NCBI GenBank assembly: GCA_963966185.1
Contig: CAWZYM010000283.1
Location: forward strand, 1,800,001-1,864,000
Origin: Rhabditoides inermis
Taxonomy: Eukaryota; Nematoda; Chromadorea; Rhabditida; Rhabditidae
DNA length: 64,000 nt
Reading direction: 5' to 3'
Part shown: positions 23,455 to 57,754 of the stretch, in pieces
Layout of the letters: each line of letters begins with the position of its first letter
Numbering within the stretch: position 1 is the stretch's first letter
The notes under the pieces: model-generated
The model's database searches: none
What the model saw: only the letters and a program-made list of their open reading frames with translations
What the model was told of the DNA's origin: nothing
Program-made: the position numbers and the translations under genes

Positions 23455-26400
23455 GAGAGAACCCTTTCAGGCGGACTTCGAGGAGTACGACCTGTCTCAG
23501 TTCTCCGATTCTGTCACCACCACCACCCCGGCTGCCACCACTGCCAGCGTGCACGAGCCGACCACGGTGACCCGGCCGAGACAGGGGACTACTATTCATG
23601 ATGAGGTGGGCATTATGTTTCTGTGGTAAAAAAAAACCTCAAGTTTTCATTCGATATCGTAGACACGATCGCGAACGTAAGAGCTTATTAGTACTTAATT
23701 AATAACATGACGGGCCGAGAGACGGCACGACGATACATGATGAGGTGATTCCTGCAGCTATGTAGCTTCTTATCGTGGATAAGTTTTCTGGACAAAATAC
23801 ATTGTCACCCGACCGAGTCACGGCATATTCAGAAAATGATGAGGTATCATAACCTGTTTATATAATGTTTATTGCACTCCCGGATACCCCGGACGAGTGC
23901 TTTCCAAAAATAGCCAGTGTTTGACACTGAGCGAACTCAGGTCAGAACTCTAGCCGTACCTTGAGTACTGGGAAGTAATCCGATGAAACAGACGCGCTGA
24001 CTCTCTTACCCCGCCCCCGCGTGTGATTCGCGCCGGGTTTATTGTTCCAATTAGAGACTGTGCGTGCGAGAGAGTGCGCGCCATACAACAAGAGCGTAGA
24101 ATTACGGGATTGAATCAAATCAAAATCGAATCAAATAAAATCCACTTTTTTGAATTCGGAATCGCTAACATGAATATGACTAGTATCAACGTCTTTAATC
24201 GGGAAATGGAGAGAGCTTTTGAGGCAGCAGTCGTTTGGGATACAGTATGCTGCGCGACTCACTCGGGGAAAGAGCGAGTCTCATCACTCATGATTGAATA
24301 CAAAACAAAAAGAATACACTATATTTCAAGAACTTATTCAGGTGACCGACGCGGTGACGGTGCCGTCTTCGGATCTGGAGACACACGCGCCCCAGCCTGT
24401 GGAGGTGCTATTCGAGAAGGTACACAGAATCAGATGCTCATTTACCAGTATATATAGTCTTCTTTCCTGGTAGCAATACCCCATTACATACCATGATAAC
24501 GAGTAGCAAACATGATAGAGAGGAGAGGGGCTGGCGGGGTCATCTGTTTGGGTATAGTGCCACCACATCCATAAGTCAATCAGTGACGTCATTTCAGGTG
24601 GGGCCGATCCGCCCGCCGGCTCTGGAGATCGACTCTGACACGATTGATTCGAGCGAGGGCACCACCATCACACAGCTCATGGAGGAGACGGAGGTGGGGT
24701 CGAATGGAAAACTTGAAGGAAGACTCCGACACGAAACCCCTTTATCATGTATACGATGTCGTTATCATGGTATGGATGAGGTATTGGTAAAAGGCGTTAC
24801 GAATAGAGACGATACCGATGAATAAGTATCTGATTCTGTGAACGAAAACTGAAATCATTCATAAGAACCTAAGATGCTAAGATGGTCGTTGGTTTAACCC
24901 ACCACTCTTCGCACGCGAGAGGTGACCCACGTCTGTAAACAAGTGCTTGAATTACTATATCCGATCGTTTCGTTTTTGTCACGTTATGCTACGGCCGCAA
25001 GTTGATGCGCGAGCAGAATAGTAGTCAAGCCAGCGCCGGTAGATGTATATGCGTTTCACAGTGACTTGAAGCATTGAATGTGGTGAAATGAGAACAATGA
25101 GCATCGGAAATAATTTTTGATTAAAAACACAGATTCACACAATTCTCATTGAAATAAAATATTGAATATGATTTGTAAACAAATGTCAGGTCACTTCACC
25201 TACTCACGCCTCCACCACAATGAACGATGGGAACGTGCCGTTGGCTGTTACGAAGGCTGCAATGGGCGAGATGGTGAGAGATGAGAGAGATAAATAAATA
25301 ATTTATTGCAGAAATACTGCGTCGCACATAAAAACAAACATCGATGAAAAAGCATGAAATAAATGAAAAGCCTGAGAGAAATAGCCGCATTGTTGAGAAA
25401 ATGACCGCAATGTAGTGACAACCAAGTTGAATCATCGTTATAGTGATGCCGTATAGTGGCTCCCCCGTTTTAGCGGTAGGCAAGTTGTGAATCGTCATTC
25501 TTTTATTATGCACAAGCGCATACTTGATGCGTTGAACAGTTGACATTTTCTTCATTGCGCACTCTCAAAACCGGTCGACCGGTGTCTGTTGACCGATCAG
25601 TGACGATAAGTTTATGGAAATGACATGCAAATGAGCTTGTTCGATACAGTATCCGTGAACCTAAGAATGGAAATAACTCTTTCCAAACTTCATGAAATTG
25701 CACAAAAATTTGATATGAGGTTTTTGGATGGGTTCCCTACAAATCTCGGGGAGCGGATTTTGCAAATTGTTTCTCAGAGAAGAGATAATTAATAAAATGC
25801 TAATTACATTGGAGTCATATCTTAAAATGCAGCCGATAAATCGATCGATATCAAGTACCAGTTGTCTATTGACACCTATAGGGACTTAGTTGGGACATTA
25901 CTAAGATCATAGTATGATGTTGAACAGTAGTTTTCCCTATGAGAAGACACAGTTCGCTAAATAACTCCACAGTCGCTTCATGAAAACCGCTCAAACTTCG
26001 TCAGTAGGTGGTTCTTGACCCCCATTACAACTCTCGGAGAGCACATTTGTGATTTTGTTTCTCCTATTACAGAAATTTTCAACTATATATAGCAATCCTG
26101 GGAATGAGGCGCATTTGCATAATTTTCTCATCGGTCTGCGTCATTTCTTCGGCCAGAGATAATTCGCCTACCGCGAAAACGGGGGACCCACTATATGTTA
26201 TCTAAAAGATCAAAGAAATGAAACAAACATTCGGACAGTTACGGTTATAACAGTAAAAACGAGGATGACTGAATGGAGAATGTCTGATTTCCGATCGAAG
26301 ACACCGCCCTGCTGACCAAGGGCCCGAAGATGGCGCGTCTGGGCAACTTCCGGAAGGGTCGGCGCGGGAAGAAACGCACGATCATCTCCCACGATGTGCC

Positions 26401-29231
26401 CTCCAAGCACACCAATCGCCGTGTTCCCCCTCCCCCCGCCGGGGCTATCTTCATCGAGGTAGGTATGCCTGTTAGTTTTTGTCACCAATTGTTGATTGTT
26501 GTTTCATTTTTTTTCAATTCGATCAATCTTTATACATTGATAGGTGAAGAAGAAGCGCTCCGCTACCAACAGATGGAAGAGGGACACGGCTGCTGAGGTG
26601 AGTGCTCCCTTTCTCTCTCTCCCTCCTTCTCTCTCTCTCTCTCTCTCTCTCCATTCCTCTCTCTCTCTCTCTTTCTCCCAACCCCCTCTTTCCAGGTCAC
26701 CGAGAACAACGAGCTGCCCGTCGCCTACGACGACGAGGTAGTGGACATCACCAAGAAGCAGGGTTCCACTGAGGTGGCCGACGTCTCAGTCCCCGAGACA
26801 GCCGAGATGCTCTCCACCACCACCACAGTCGCTGGCCCGCTCGCGCATCCACTGGACGGCACCGCCGCACTTCAGAGCCTGGTCATGGACGAAGCCACGC
26901 GGCAATTCGTGCCGATCGGCAAAGACAGGCTAGTCGCCGAGATCGAGGACCTCAAGCAGGCGATCGAGGACTACAACAACAACCCCAAGATGTTTCTTCC
27001 AGCGGGGAAGGGTGATAGTCACAGGCGGCCGGAAAAGGCCGAGCCTGTGGTGGAGCCGTTCGCTGACTATGACGGGGTGTTGGACAAGGTGGCGGAGAAG
27101 CTCACCGAGAACAAGAAGGAGATGAAAGAGCGGGAGAGGAGCGAGACGACGTCGTCCGACGCCGCCGCGACAAACGTCACCAACACCGACACGCAGACGT
27201 TCACGACGACGTCGAAGAAGACGACGACGAGGACGGTGACTCTGCCTTCTGAGGGCGCGCCTGTGCTGATGGAGACTGTGGTGGAGAGTGGAGCGCAGAG
27301 CGGCACTCCTCTGAATGCCTCTAAGCCGGAGGAGGCGCAGTTGGTGGGGACATTCACCGCCACCACCGACCTGCAGGAGTTGGAGAAGGCTATCGAGGAC
27401 GTGATGAAAGAGGTGCCGCCGCCTGAAGTGGTCACTCCCACTGCGCCTGTTGCCCCCACTGTGCATTCGTTCGCGCAGGGCCCGCTCCTGCCGCGCGCTG
27501 TCTTCCAGCCGCTCATCCAAGCCCCGCCGCCCCTCGTACAGGCTCCCCCGCAGCAGACATTCCAGGTTCCTCAGCAAGGATTCGCCCCGCCTCAATTCAA
27601 GCCTGCGCCTCTTCCGCAGCAGTTCTTCCAGCAGCAGTTCATGCAGCGGCCGCAGTTCGCGCCGCCCCCGCAGGCTCCGCGCCCGGTGTTTCAACAACAA
27701 CAACAACAGTTCCAACAACAACAGCGGCAGCAGTTTACTGTGTTTCAGCAGGCCCCTCCTCCTCCTCCTCCTGCTCGATTCTTGCCGCAACTCCAGCCGG
27801 CTCCTCAGGCACCTCAGCAATTCTGGCATCAACCTCAACCTCAGACCCAGCCACTTCCGCAACTAGTTCAGCAGCAGCAGCAGCGACCCCTCTTCCAGCA
27901 ACCCCAACAACCCTTGCAGCAGGCTCCTCTCCAGCAAGCCCTGCCCACTCAAGCCCCGCCCACTAAAACGCAGCCGCTCGACGGCGCCAGCGACTTCCAG
28001 AAGGTCGACAAGCCCTCTCTACCCATCAAGAAGAAGTCGATCGCCGCTCGTCCAGAAGACCTGCTCGTCGAAGATCCCTCCCATAGGGTGATCCTCGAGA
28101 CTGCCGAGCAGATCCGCAAGCTCTACAAGTCGACGGAGCCGCGGAAGTTCAGCGTGTTCTCGAGCAGCAAGCAGAACTTCGTCATCCTGCCGAACGGGAA
28201 GATCATGGTGGTGTCGGAGGACTTCCACTCGGCGAGGGGCTACGACCCGGAAAAGGAGAAGGCGCTGGGCAGTGGGAGGAGCAAGAAGATGCTGCCCGAA
28301 GTGCCCGAGACCAAGCTGCACGATGGGGGAATGAAGGAGAAAGGAAAGAAGGCTGGAGGGGAGAAGAAGACGCTGAGCGGCGAGACCGAGTGAGCAGCGT
28401 GCAGTGTGAACTACTGGTGTTGGTGCCGGTCTAATGCGTGTGTCAATTTCAGAGCCTTACTAAACAATTTTTATGGGTTGGGGGTTGGGGGCTGGTGGTG
28501 TTATATGTTTTATGCTATTTTGTGAAATGTGGTTAGTCTCTTCGAAACTATGGCTTCTATATACAGGAGTTTCGAAAAGGCTGACCGCAGTTTGGTTTTT
28601 ACAATCGATTTTTTTAGTCCGGTGACGACTCCGGTTCCTTTTTCTATCACGCGCGCGCCTCTGATGTCGATTCTGAATCTGCAGGTGAGAGGGGGGGACA
28701 CGAAAAAATGCAACTGAATTAGCTCGTTGATTTACAGCAATTGTTTGAAAAACGTATCGAGATTTCGCGGTTTTCACATCGTAAAGAAAAGATTCTGGGT
28801 GAACAATGCCTTCCAGTTATCTGCATAGCACTTGTTGGAAACATGTTGTCTTGCGGAATGTAAATGGTAAATCATCATTTCATAAACATAAAAGACGTTC
28901 ATGATAAGTAAGTACGGTATCAAGCCACCTCCGCAGCGGTTATCAGAAACATTTTTTTTTATTAAAAAAAAAAGTTTTCCGTCGAGTACATCTTGAAAAG
29001 GTTCAGATCATAGCACACGACTCTCTTGCTCTTCCAGCCATCTCCTCCAATATTTTCCGGAAAAATATAGCACATACGACTTTCTTCTCTTCCGCAGAGT
29101 CGTGAATGGCTTTATCTTACTTTTACGTCTTTCTTCCAGCCACCCCCTCTCCCTCCTCCCCAGCAGGGCGACCGCGTCGTCGAGGCCAGCTCCAGTCTGG
29201 AGACGATCATGCGACAGATGCCGAGTAGGTG

Positions 29232-29273
<42 letters not shown>

Positions 29274-29318
29274 GACTCTCTCTCTGTCTGTCTCTCTCTG
29301 TCTTTCTCTCTCTCCCTC

Positions 29319-29362
<44 letters not shown>

Positions 29363-29721
29363 CTCTCTCTTACCGTCCCCTTCAGACACGCTGTCGGATC
29401 CGCGCCCCCGCACAACGCCGTTCCCGATCTCTGACGAGGCGATCGCCAAGGGATCCAGCAACTCCGATCTGGTGAGAGAGAGGGAGAGGGACGGAGAGAA
29501 ATATTATAACAATAACGACATGTTTTTTTCTTTTCTATTTTTTATGCAGGATATATTATTCAAACCACGTCGAAAAAAGTATTCAAACCATGTCAGGAAC
29601 GTATTGTTTGCAACATTATCACCACATAATTTCGTCGACCAGCGTTTTTACGAGAACAGAAGTAGAAAGGGGAAGAGGGAGGGGAAGAGAGAGAAAGAGA
29701 GGGGGGAGGGAGAAACAGAGA

Positions 29722-29753
<32 letters not shown>

Positions 29754-29896
29754 AGACCACTCGTTCTCAGCCGTCGTTCGACTATGCCTCCGCCGAGTTC
29801 GCCGACGCCCCGCCCACCACCTCCCGCCAGCACATCAGAGGCCAAGTGCGGTCGGGAGCCAGCGACCACCTACTCAAGCTCGTCACTCTGGGCTAG
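20964..29896 (+). CDS. Large secreted Pro/Gln/Thr-rich protein, about 1,080 aa, function unknown
   Basis: Exons: 20964-21016, 21357-21448, 21857-21996, probably 22357-22427, 22565-22679, 23278-23379, 23471-23605, 24342-24419, 24598-24693, 25190-25273, about 26300-26458, 26544-26597, 26696-28389, 28618-28684, 29140-29224, 29386-29471, 29771-29896. A signal peptide (MRVALLVAALAAATVYAG) opens the protein. Basic stretches RVRRAP and KGRRGKKR are candidate furin-type cleavage sites. The 1.7-kb exon encodes a Thr/Ser-rich part, about 200 residues of Pro/Gln, then a conserved-looking ordered segment (EQIRKLYKSTEPRKFSVF). A stop at 28391 would end this exon, but a GTGAGC donor overlaps it and splices in phase to four more exons ending GQVRSGASDHLLKLVTLG. 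Intron retention would thus give a shorter isoform. The acceptor near 26300 and the exon at 22357 are uncertain. It may be an extracellular matrix or cuticle protein; I do not recognise the family. Confidence 0.7.
22848..23035. repeat. CACCACAC microsatellite
   Basis: About 23 units of an 8-bp CACCACAC repeat with very few changes, in an intron of the secreted-protein gene. The reading frames through it (all HHTTTPP or VVVWWCGG) are artefacts. Confidence 0.95.
23096..23242. repeat. GTGGTGTG repeat, inverted relative to the preceding microsatellite
   Basis: A degenerate GTGGTGTG tract on the same strand, about 60 bp after the CACCACAC array. The two tracts are complementary and could fold into a long hairpin in the pre-mRNA or in single-stranded DNA. 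Confidence 0.85.
29231..29362. repeat. CT microsatellite in an intron
   Basis: Dense TCTC runs with occasional TGTC and TTTC between the exons ending 29224 and starting 29386. The tract fills almost the entire intron. Confidence 0.9.
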
Positions 29897-30655
29897 ATTA
29901 GGTATACGGTACTGGATGATGTTAGTATTTGTGGTACTGTAATTTGGTGGATACTAGTTACAGTTGTGTGATACTTGTGATAGTTGTTACGGTAATTTAT
30001 TCGTGTACAAAGTGTGTCGTTTCTCGTTCTCGTGACGAGGATGTGTCTATTTATATCTGCCTCCCAGCCCCCCGCATAGCAGTCGTCTAGAATGTACTAC
30101 GTACTAGTCCCTCTAATTTATTTTGTACAAATAACGGTGTAAATAAATGTTTTGTAATTACTTCCTGACCGTTTGGTGTCACATGCCCTAGCCGGAATAC
30201 GAGGTGGGAGAATGAAGAAAGATTCAATAGAAGGTTTGAAAAAAGAGACTTGAACCTAGTACTACCTAGGGATTCCGGGGACAGCTATCTGACGGGCGTG
30301 TATAGGAGAGAACCGAGAGAACAGTGAAAAACGTGCCAACTTACGCTTACCTTCCAACCTTCGAAATGCTCTCATCCACTTCAAACTACGTCGGAACGGT
30401 TTTCCGAAAAGACCGACCACGCCTTGTGCAGTCGTCTCTAGCGTGCGAGAGTGGCGACGACTGTCACTCTCACAAACAAGCAGCTGCGAGAAGAGCACGC
30501 CGGAAACGGAAACCAGGCGACTAGACCGTCATGGAGAGGAGAACAGCCGCCAGATGAAAAACAACTAAACTTTTTTGAATAAAGCTCCTCTACGAGTGGT
30601 ACAGTGTTTATTATATTTACACAGGTGGAATGTATGCATAGTTTGAGACAGGTGC
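29897..30655. terminator. Convergent 3' region of the secreted-protein gene and DECR copy 1
   Basis: AATAAA at 30142-30147 lies about 250 bp after the stop of the secreted-protein gene. On the minus strand TTTATT at 30607-30612 gives AATAAA about 45 bp after the DECR copy 1 stop. No coding exon is seen between. Confidence 0.6.
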
Positions 30656-36515
<5,860 letters not shown>

Positions 36516-37204
36516 GCCTGAAAATCAGGGTCAAACTATCTTGACATTTCTCAATAACGAAACGCGAAACTGAACAATTCGCGTTTGGAACCCTGAAGTT
36601 GAAAACTTGAAGAAGAATCAACGAAAAGAGCACAACAACAACACGATTGGCGCGGCGGCGGCGGAAAACAGGCGTGTTATCACCCGGTGATTGTCCTATC
36701 CTATCAGTATGGCCGAGTGGATACAGTGTGGTACAGGGTCATGCAAGAGACGTTGGCCACACTCTAGCGTGGGCAGACCGCATCGAATCAATCGAGAGAA
36801 GTGCACAGGGTGCGTTCATACTCTTGCGACAGTTGTGACACAGCAGCAACTGCGTATCGCTAATCGCAATGCATAAATAAGAGTTGATCCTCACTTGTCG
36901 TTGCGACAAAAAATAAGCGAAATTTGTATGTTTTGTGCAGTGTCGCAAGCCTTGAAATAGTAAACGCGCGCTAAAAGTGAAGCGAGGTGAGATCACTTTG
37001 AATTAGATCCGGGATAAAACAACAACAACGAAACAGAAAGTACATTTCTCGATCCAAACAACTTTCTCCACACGCACAACAGAAAACGTATTTGACAATC
37101 ATTTATGGCTACACTCATGGCACATATGTACAAATCGAGAATGAGTATGTGAAGATGCGGACCCGAATGGTCGAAAAGGCACAATCTGATATGGGAAGGG
37201 ACTC
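36516..37204. other. Interval between DECR copy 2 stop and DECR copy 1 start
   Basis: About 690 bp between two co-directional minus-strand paralogues. It should contain the copy 2 3'UTR and the copy 1 promoter or trans-splice leader region. The copy 1 ATG immediately follows an acceptor. Operon-type cotranscription is possible but unproven. Confidence 0.35.
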
Positions 37205-53889
<16,685 letters not shown>

Positions 53890-55345
53890 GTCTGGAAGGG
53901 GGAAGTATGCGATGAAAAACGACAAACAAGAAACAAGGATTCGAAGACAGACACAAGATATGAAAAAGGGGGGATGAAAACACGGTTTTAAAAAGGTTTG
54001 TTTTGTTTTGAAAGTTTTGGAATAGTTTTGAAATAAAAAAGCTGCAGGCACGCTATGTTCTGGAAGCCCTTCGAAGGGGATAGAGGGAGTGAGAGGGTGG
54101 GGAAAGTATGTACGCAACGGTCAGGCAGCACGAAAAGATGAAAGAAAGAGATGCCGCAGTGAGTTGGGATTATAACGACGGTACAACGGTGTAGGTATGA
54201 AAAGTGCGAATAGTCATGTCAGTAATTTTTGATGTAAAAAGGGACACAATGAAAAAGTCTAAAAAGAGTCCAAAACGGGCAAGTAAGCAATAATCGGCGA
54301 GAAACACATGGAGAAACACAGGAGGAGCACAGACAGTACTTGAGTGGAATACAGAAGGGGGAAACGGAACGGCAGACTTGTGCTACAAGTGCATCAAAAA
54401 CGGTGTTGTGGCGGTCACAACACAGCTGATAGCGAGCGGAGATCGATTGAAAACAAGTAGTGAGAGAGAAGAGAGAGCGCGCGCGTGGGAGAGAGCGCGG
54501 GCAGTGATAGGAAGGGCATACTTTGTACTATGGAGCGTGAAAGAGAAAAAGGAACTGACCGACTGGGATGAAAGGAAGCAAAGGGAATGGCGAGAAATAC
54601 TACTGCTTGCGCAAAGGAAATCTTGAAATGAGAAGAGTCAATATATTGAATGAGAACAATTTGTCCTGCTTCGGTCCTTTTAAAAGAAAGAAGAGAGAGA
54701 GAGAGAGAGAGAAGGGGGAAAGGGAACACTGGTTGATCCTGGAAAGAAGATGAAGCGGGCAGAGAAAGAAGATGAGAAGATGAAGCGGGTAGAGAAAGAA
54801 GTAACAGTCCATTAGCAGTAACAGTAACAAAAAACATACCTCATGCTACATACAAGAATTAATGAAGCGTTCGCGAACATGAATATAAAATAAAAACAAC
54901 GTAATGGTCAACATGAGAAAACAGCTGATTTCGAATAATGTGAGCACAGTCACATGGCGCTGTTTTCGCGCCACTTTTGATATGACCGCGCCCCATCTAA
55001 CAGCTTTTTAGCAATAGTGCGCTTCTGTGCTAATTGGCACAAATTTGAAATTTTCGTTACCAAACACGCTTTGGTAATTGCTTTGGTAACGCGATTACAT
55101 CATTGAAACGTTCTTTTTTTTGTTATTCTTTCATTTCCATGAGTCAAGGATCGTACTGGGGGTCAAATAATGCGCCACTGTACCTTTAACAGAAGAAAGA
55201 AGGTTCCCAAAAAAATTGCTCCACTCACTCGGCATGAGTGAAGTAATTCACGAATTCAACCATACAAAAAAACCGTAAAACATCTTTATTTACAGATATA
55301 CACTAGCAATTGATTCTAGTATCTCTTCTTCTCTCCTCTCCTCTC
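53890..55345. other. Intergenic region upstream of DECR copy 2
   Basis: Both neighbours are on the minus strand. No coding exon is supported. It includes a GA-rich patch (54690-54720) and a repeated AAGATGAAGCGGGYAGAGAAAG at about 54748 and 54778. AATAAA for the beta-lactamase-like gene (plus TTTATT) is at 55285-55290. Confidence 0.4.
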
Positions 55346-56042
55346 CTACTTCCACTTGCCAGCACACCGGTACGCGCGCTTCTCTAATCGCTTGAACGGC
55401 GTCACCTGAAACACCAATAGTAATAGTTTATCAATGATAATATCAATAATCGATTAGCACAAACAAAGCCTTTTCACGCCCAAACGTGTATAGAAAAAAA
55501 TCACATGTGCGTCGCGTCGCGAACAGTGATGATGTATTTATAATTTATACAAAACTGTACTTATAATGTAATTAGTGAGGCTATTAAATGTGTAATGTAA
55601 GTTGAAAGAACTCGGGAAAGCGCGTTTATTGACAGCAACATGGTGGACAACATAAATAATGATCTGATGAAACGTAAGCGTGATGTATGTATGTATCTCA
55701 TTTTCCCACTTACAGATATTCTGTATTTCTATGATCTATCCCGTGTTGTCAAACACCAAACAACTTTGTACATGTAGACAGGTCAACTGTGCGCGGCAAG
55801 GAGAGCAGGCATCCCCTCCTCTTTTTACTCGGTCAGTGAACACGGTGAGAATGAGTGTCTGGCTAGGATGTGTGGAGTACCAGAAACGACAGGAGAAACA
55901 GATACCGACCTTCTCTCCAGCCGTCGGTTTCATTCCGTTGGTGACGTAGGCGATGACGAGCTCGGCTTTTGGATCGACCTTCACGTTCTGCCCACCCACG
56001 CCGATGTGACCCCACTGCCACGAACCCTGAGGGAGGGGTATC

Positions 56043-56091
<49 letters not shown>

Positions 56092-57678
56092 TCTCTTTCT
56101 CTCTCTTTTTCTGTTGCTCTCTCTCTTTCTCTCTATCCATCCACCTCTTTCCATCTGTCTCTCCCCTATCTTCTTTTTTATGTTTCAAAAAAAAACTTTA
56201 TGAGCTACGCTATACAAATTTACGTTTCAATGTAATGTTATAGACGTCAATATATCTCTTCAGTTAATGCCGTATCTTTCCCTGTTCAAAAAACCCGCTC
56301 ATGTCATGAACCATGTATAGTTTTATTCTGGGTAGTTATGTATTTTCTTTCAAGAGCGATCAATGTACTTTAATCTTCAAGTTTCTATTTTTATGTGTTT
56401 TTGTGTAAGTATTTAATGAATCATGATTTACCTGCGGACTCCTGTGGTACATGAACCCGTGTCCCTTGTGCTGCACTTCTCCCACTGAATAGTCGAATAC
56501 GTCAGGGTAGATGGGAAGGGAGATCTTCTGGAAGGACACGGATGCTTATAGCCTATTCTCTTTCTTTTCAAGCAAATAGGCATACGAAAAAGTTATTGCG
56601 TCCGTCCGTCACTACATGTTCAGTTTTTTCTTTGTCTTCCGAATTAACCGAATTTTTTTTTCGCTGAATACGGACGGAAAACGGAAAGTGTGAAATGGAG
56701 CGATGACAACAACAGGCGAACAGATACCAACTACCATTTATTGAACTGACTTTTCAGAGAACACAGTAAAACAAGAGCTAGAAACTGGTTCGACCCACCT
56801 CAGTCATCCGTCCACTGAGCACCTTTCCCTCCATGACCAGCTGGTGTAGCATGGCGAGACTCCGCGCGCACCCCACCCCATTCACAGCCGGCTGACCCCG
56901 ACGACGCAGCTCGGGGTTGTTGAACAGGGAGAACTTCTGCAAGGGAAATGTAGTTTGCGAAAACAGTAAGAACTTCAGCAGGTAAGTCAGTAAGCAGGGA
57001 TCATCTATGTAGTTTTGGAATGTTGAACAGAGGAGAACTTTTGCAAGGGGATTGGTCATCAGCATTTCATACTATCATTGTCTAGGTTCGATAATTGCGT
57101 CAATTTTGAGAGAACTTCGCAAGAAGGTTGGTCAATAAGTCTAAAGTCTGTCAGCTAGAGCCATCTATGTGGTTTTGGGGTGTTGAACAAGGTGAACTTA
57201 TGCTTATGCAACAATATGAACTCGATTTCAGTTTTTATAACGTTACTTTATTATTTCATTTTCTGGAAGATGAGTTGTATTTCACCGTAATAATGAATCA
57301 CCGAGAAATCTTTTATTGAAATAGATAGCGAACACGTTTCGCGAGTCTATGAAAATCACCAGAAACTCAGACGTGATAATGAATTTCTCTCACAAGCTGG
57401 AACAACTAATCATGATTACTGTAATCACTCAAGACGTACAAAAACCACCCACGATGCCTAGAACACACACGACGCCTAGACCACCCACGACGTACAAGGA
57501 CCACCCACGACGACAAGGACCACCCACGAAGGACCACCCACCGTGCCCCACTCGCGCATGTTCTGCATGGCTCCGGGAAAGTAGAAGAAGGGGTTGTAGT
57601 AGTAGGCGCCCATCCGGATGATCGAAGGCTCGCACACGAATTGACGGATCCTGGAAGAGGGGAGAGTGAGAGGGAGAG

Positions 57679-57754
<76 letters not shown>

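Noticed and set aside
26930..27862. 310-codon minus-strand frame rich in Leu and Arg
   Set aside because: Lies antisense to the long coding exon of the secreted protein; open only because of GC-rich Pro/Gln codons.
29229..29942. 237-codon plus frame starting with an LSLSLS run
   Set aside because: It crosses a CT microsatellite, splice sites and introns; the true exons use a different frame.
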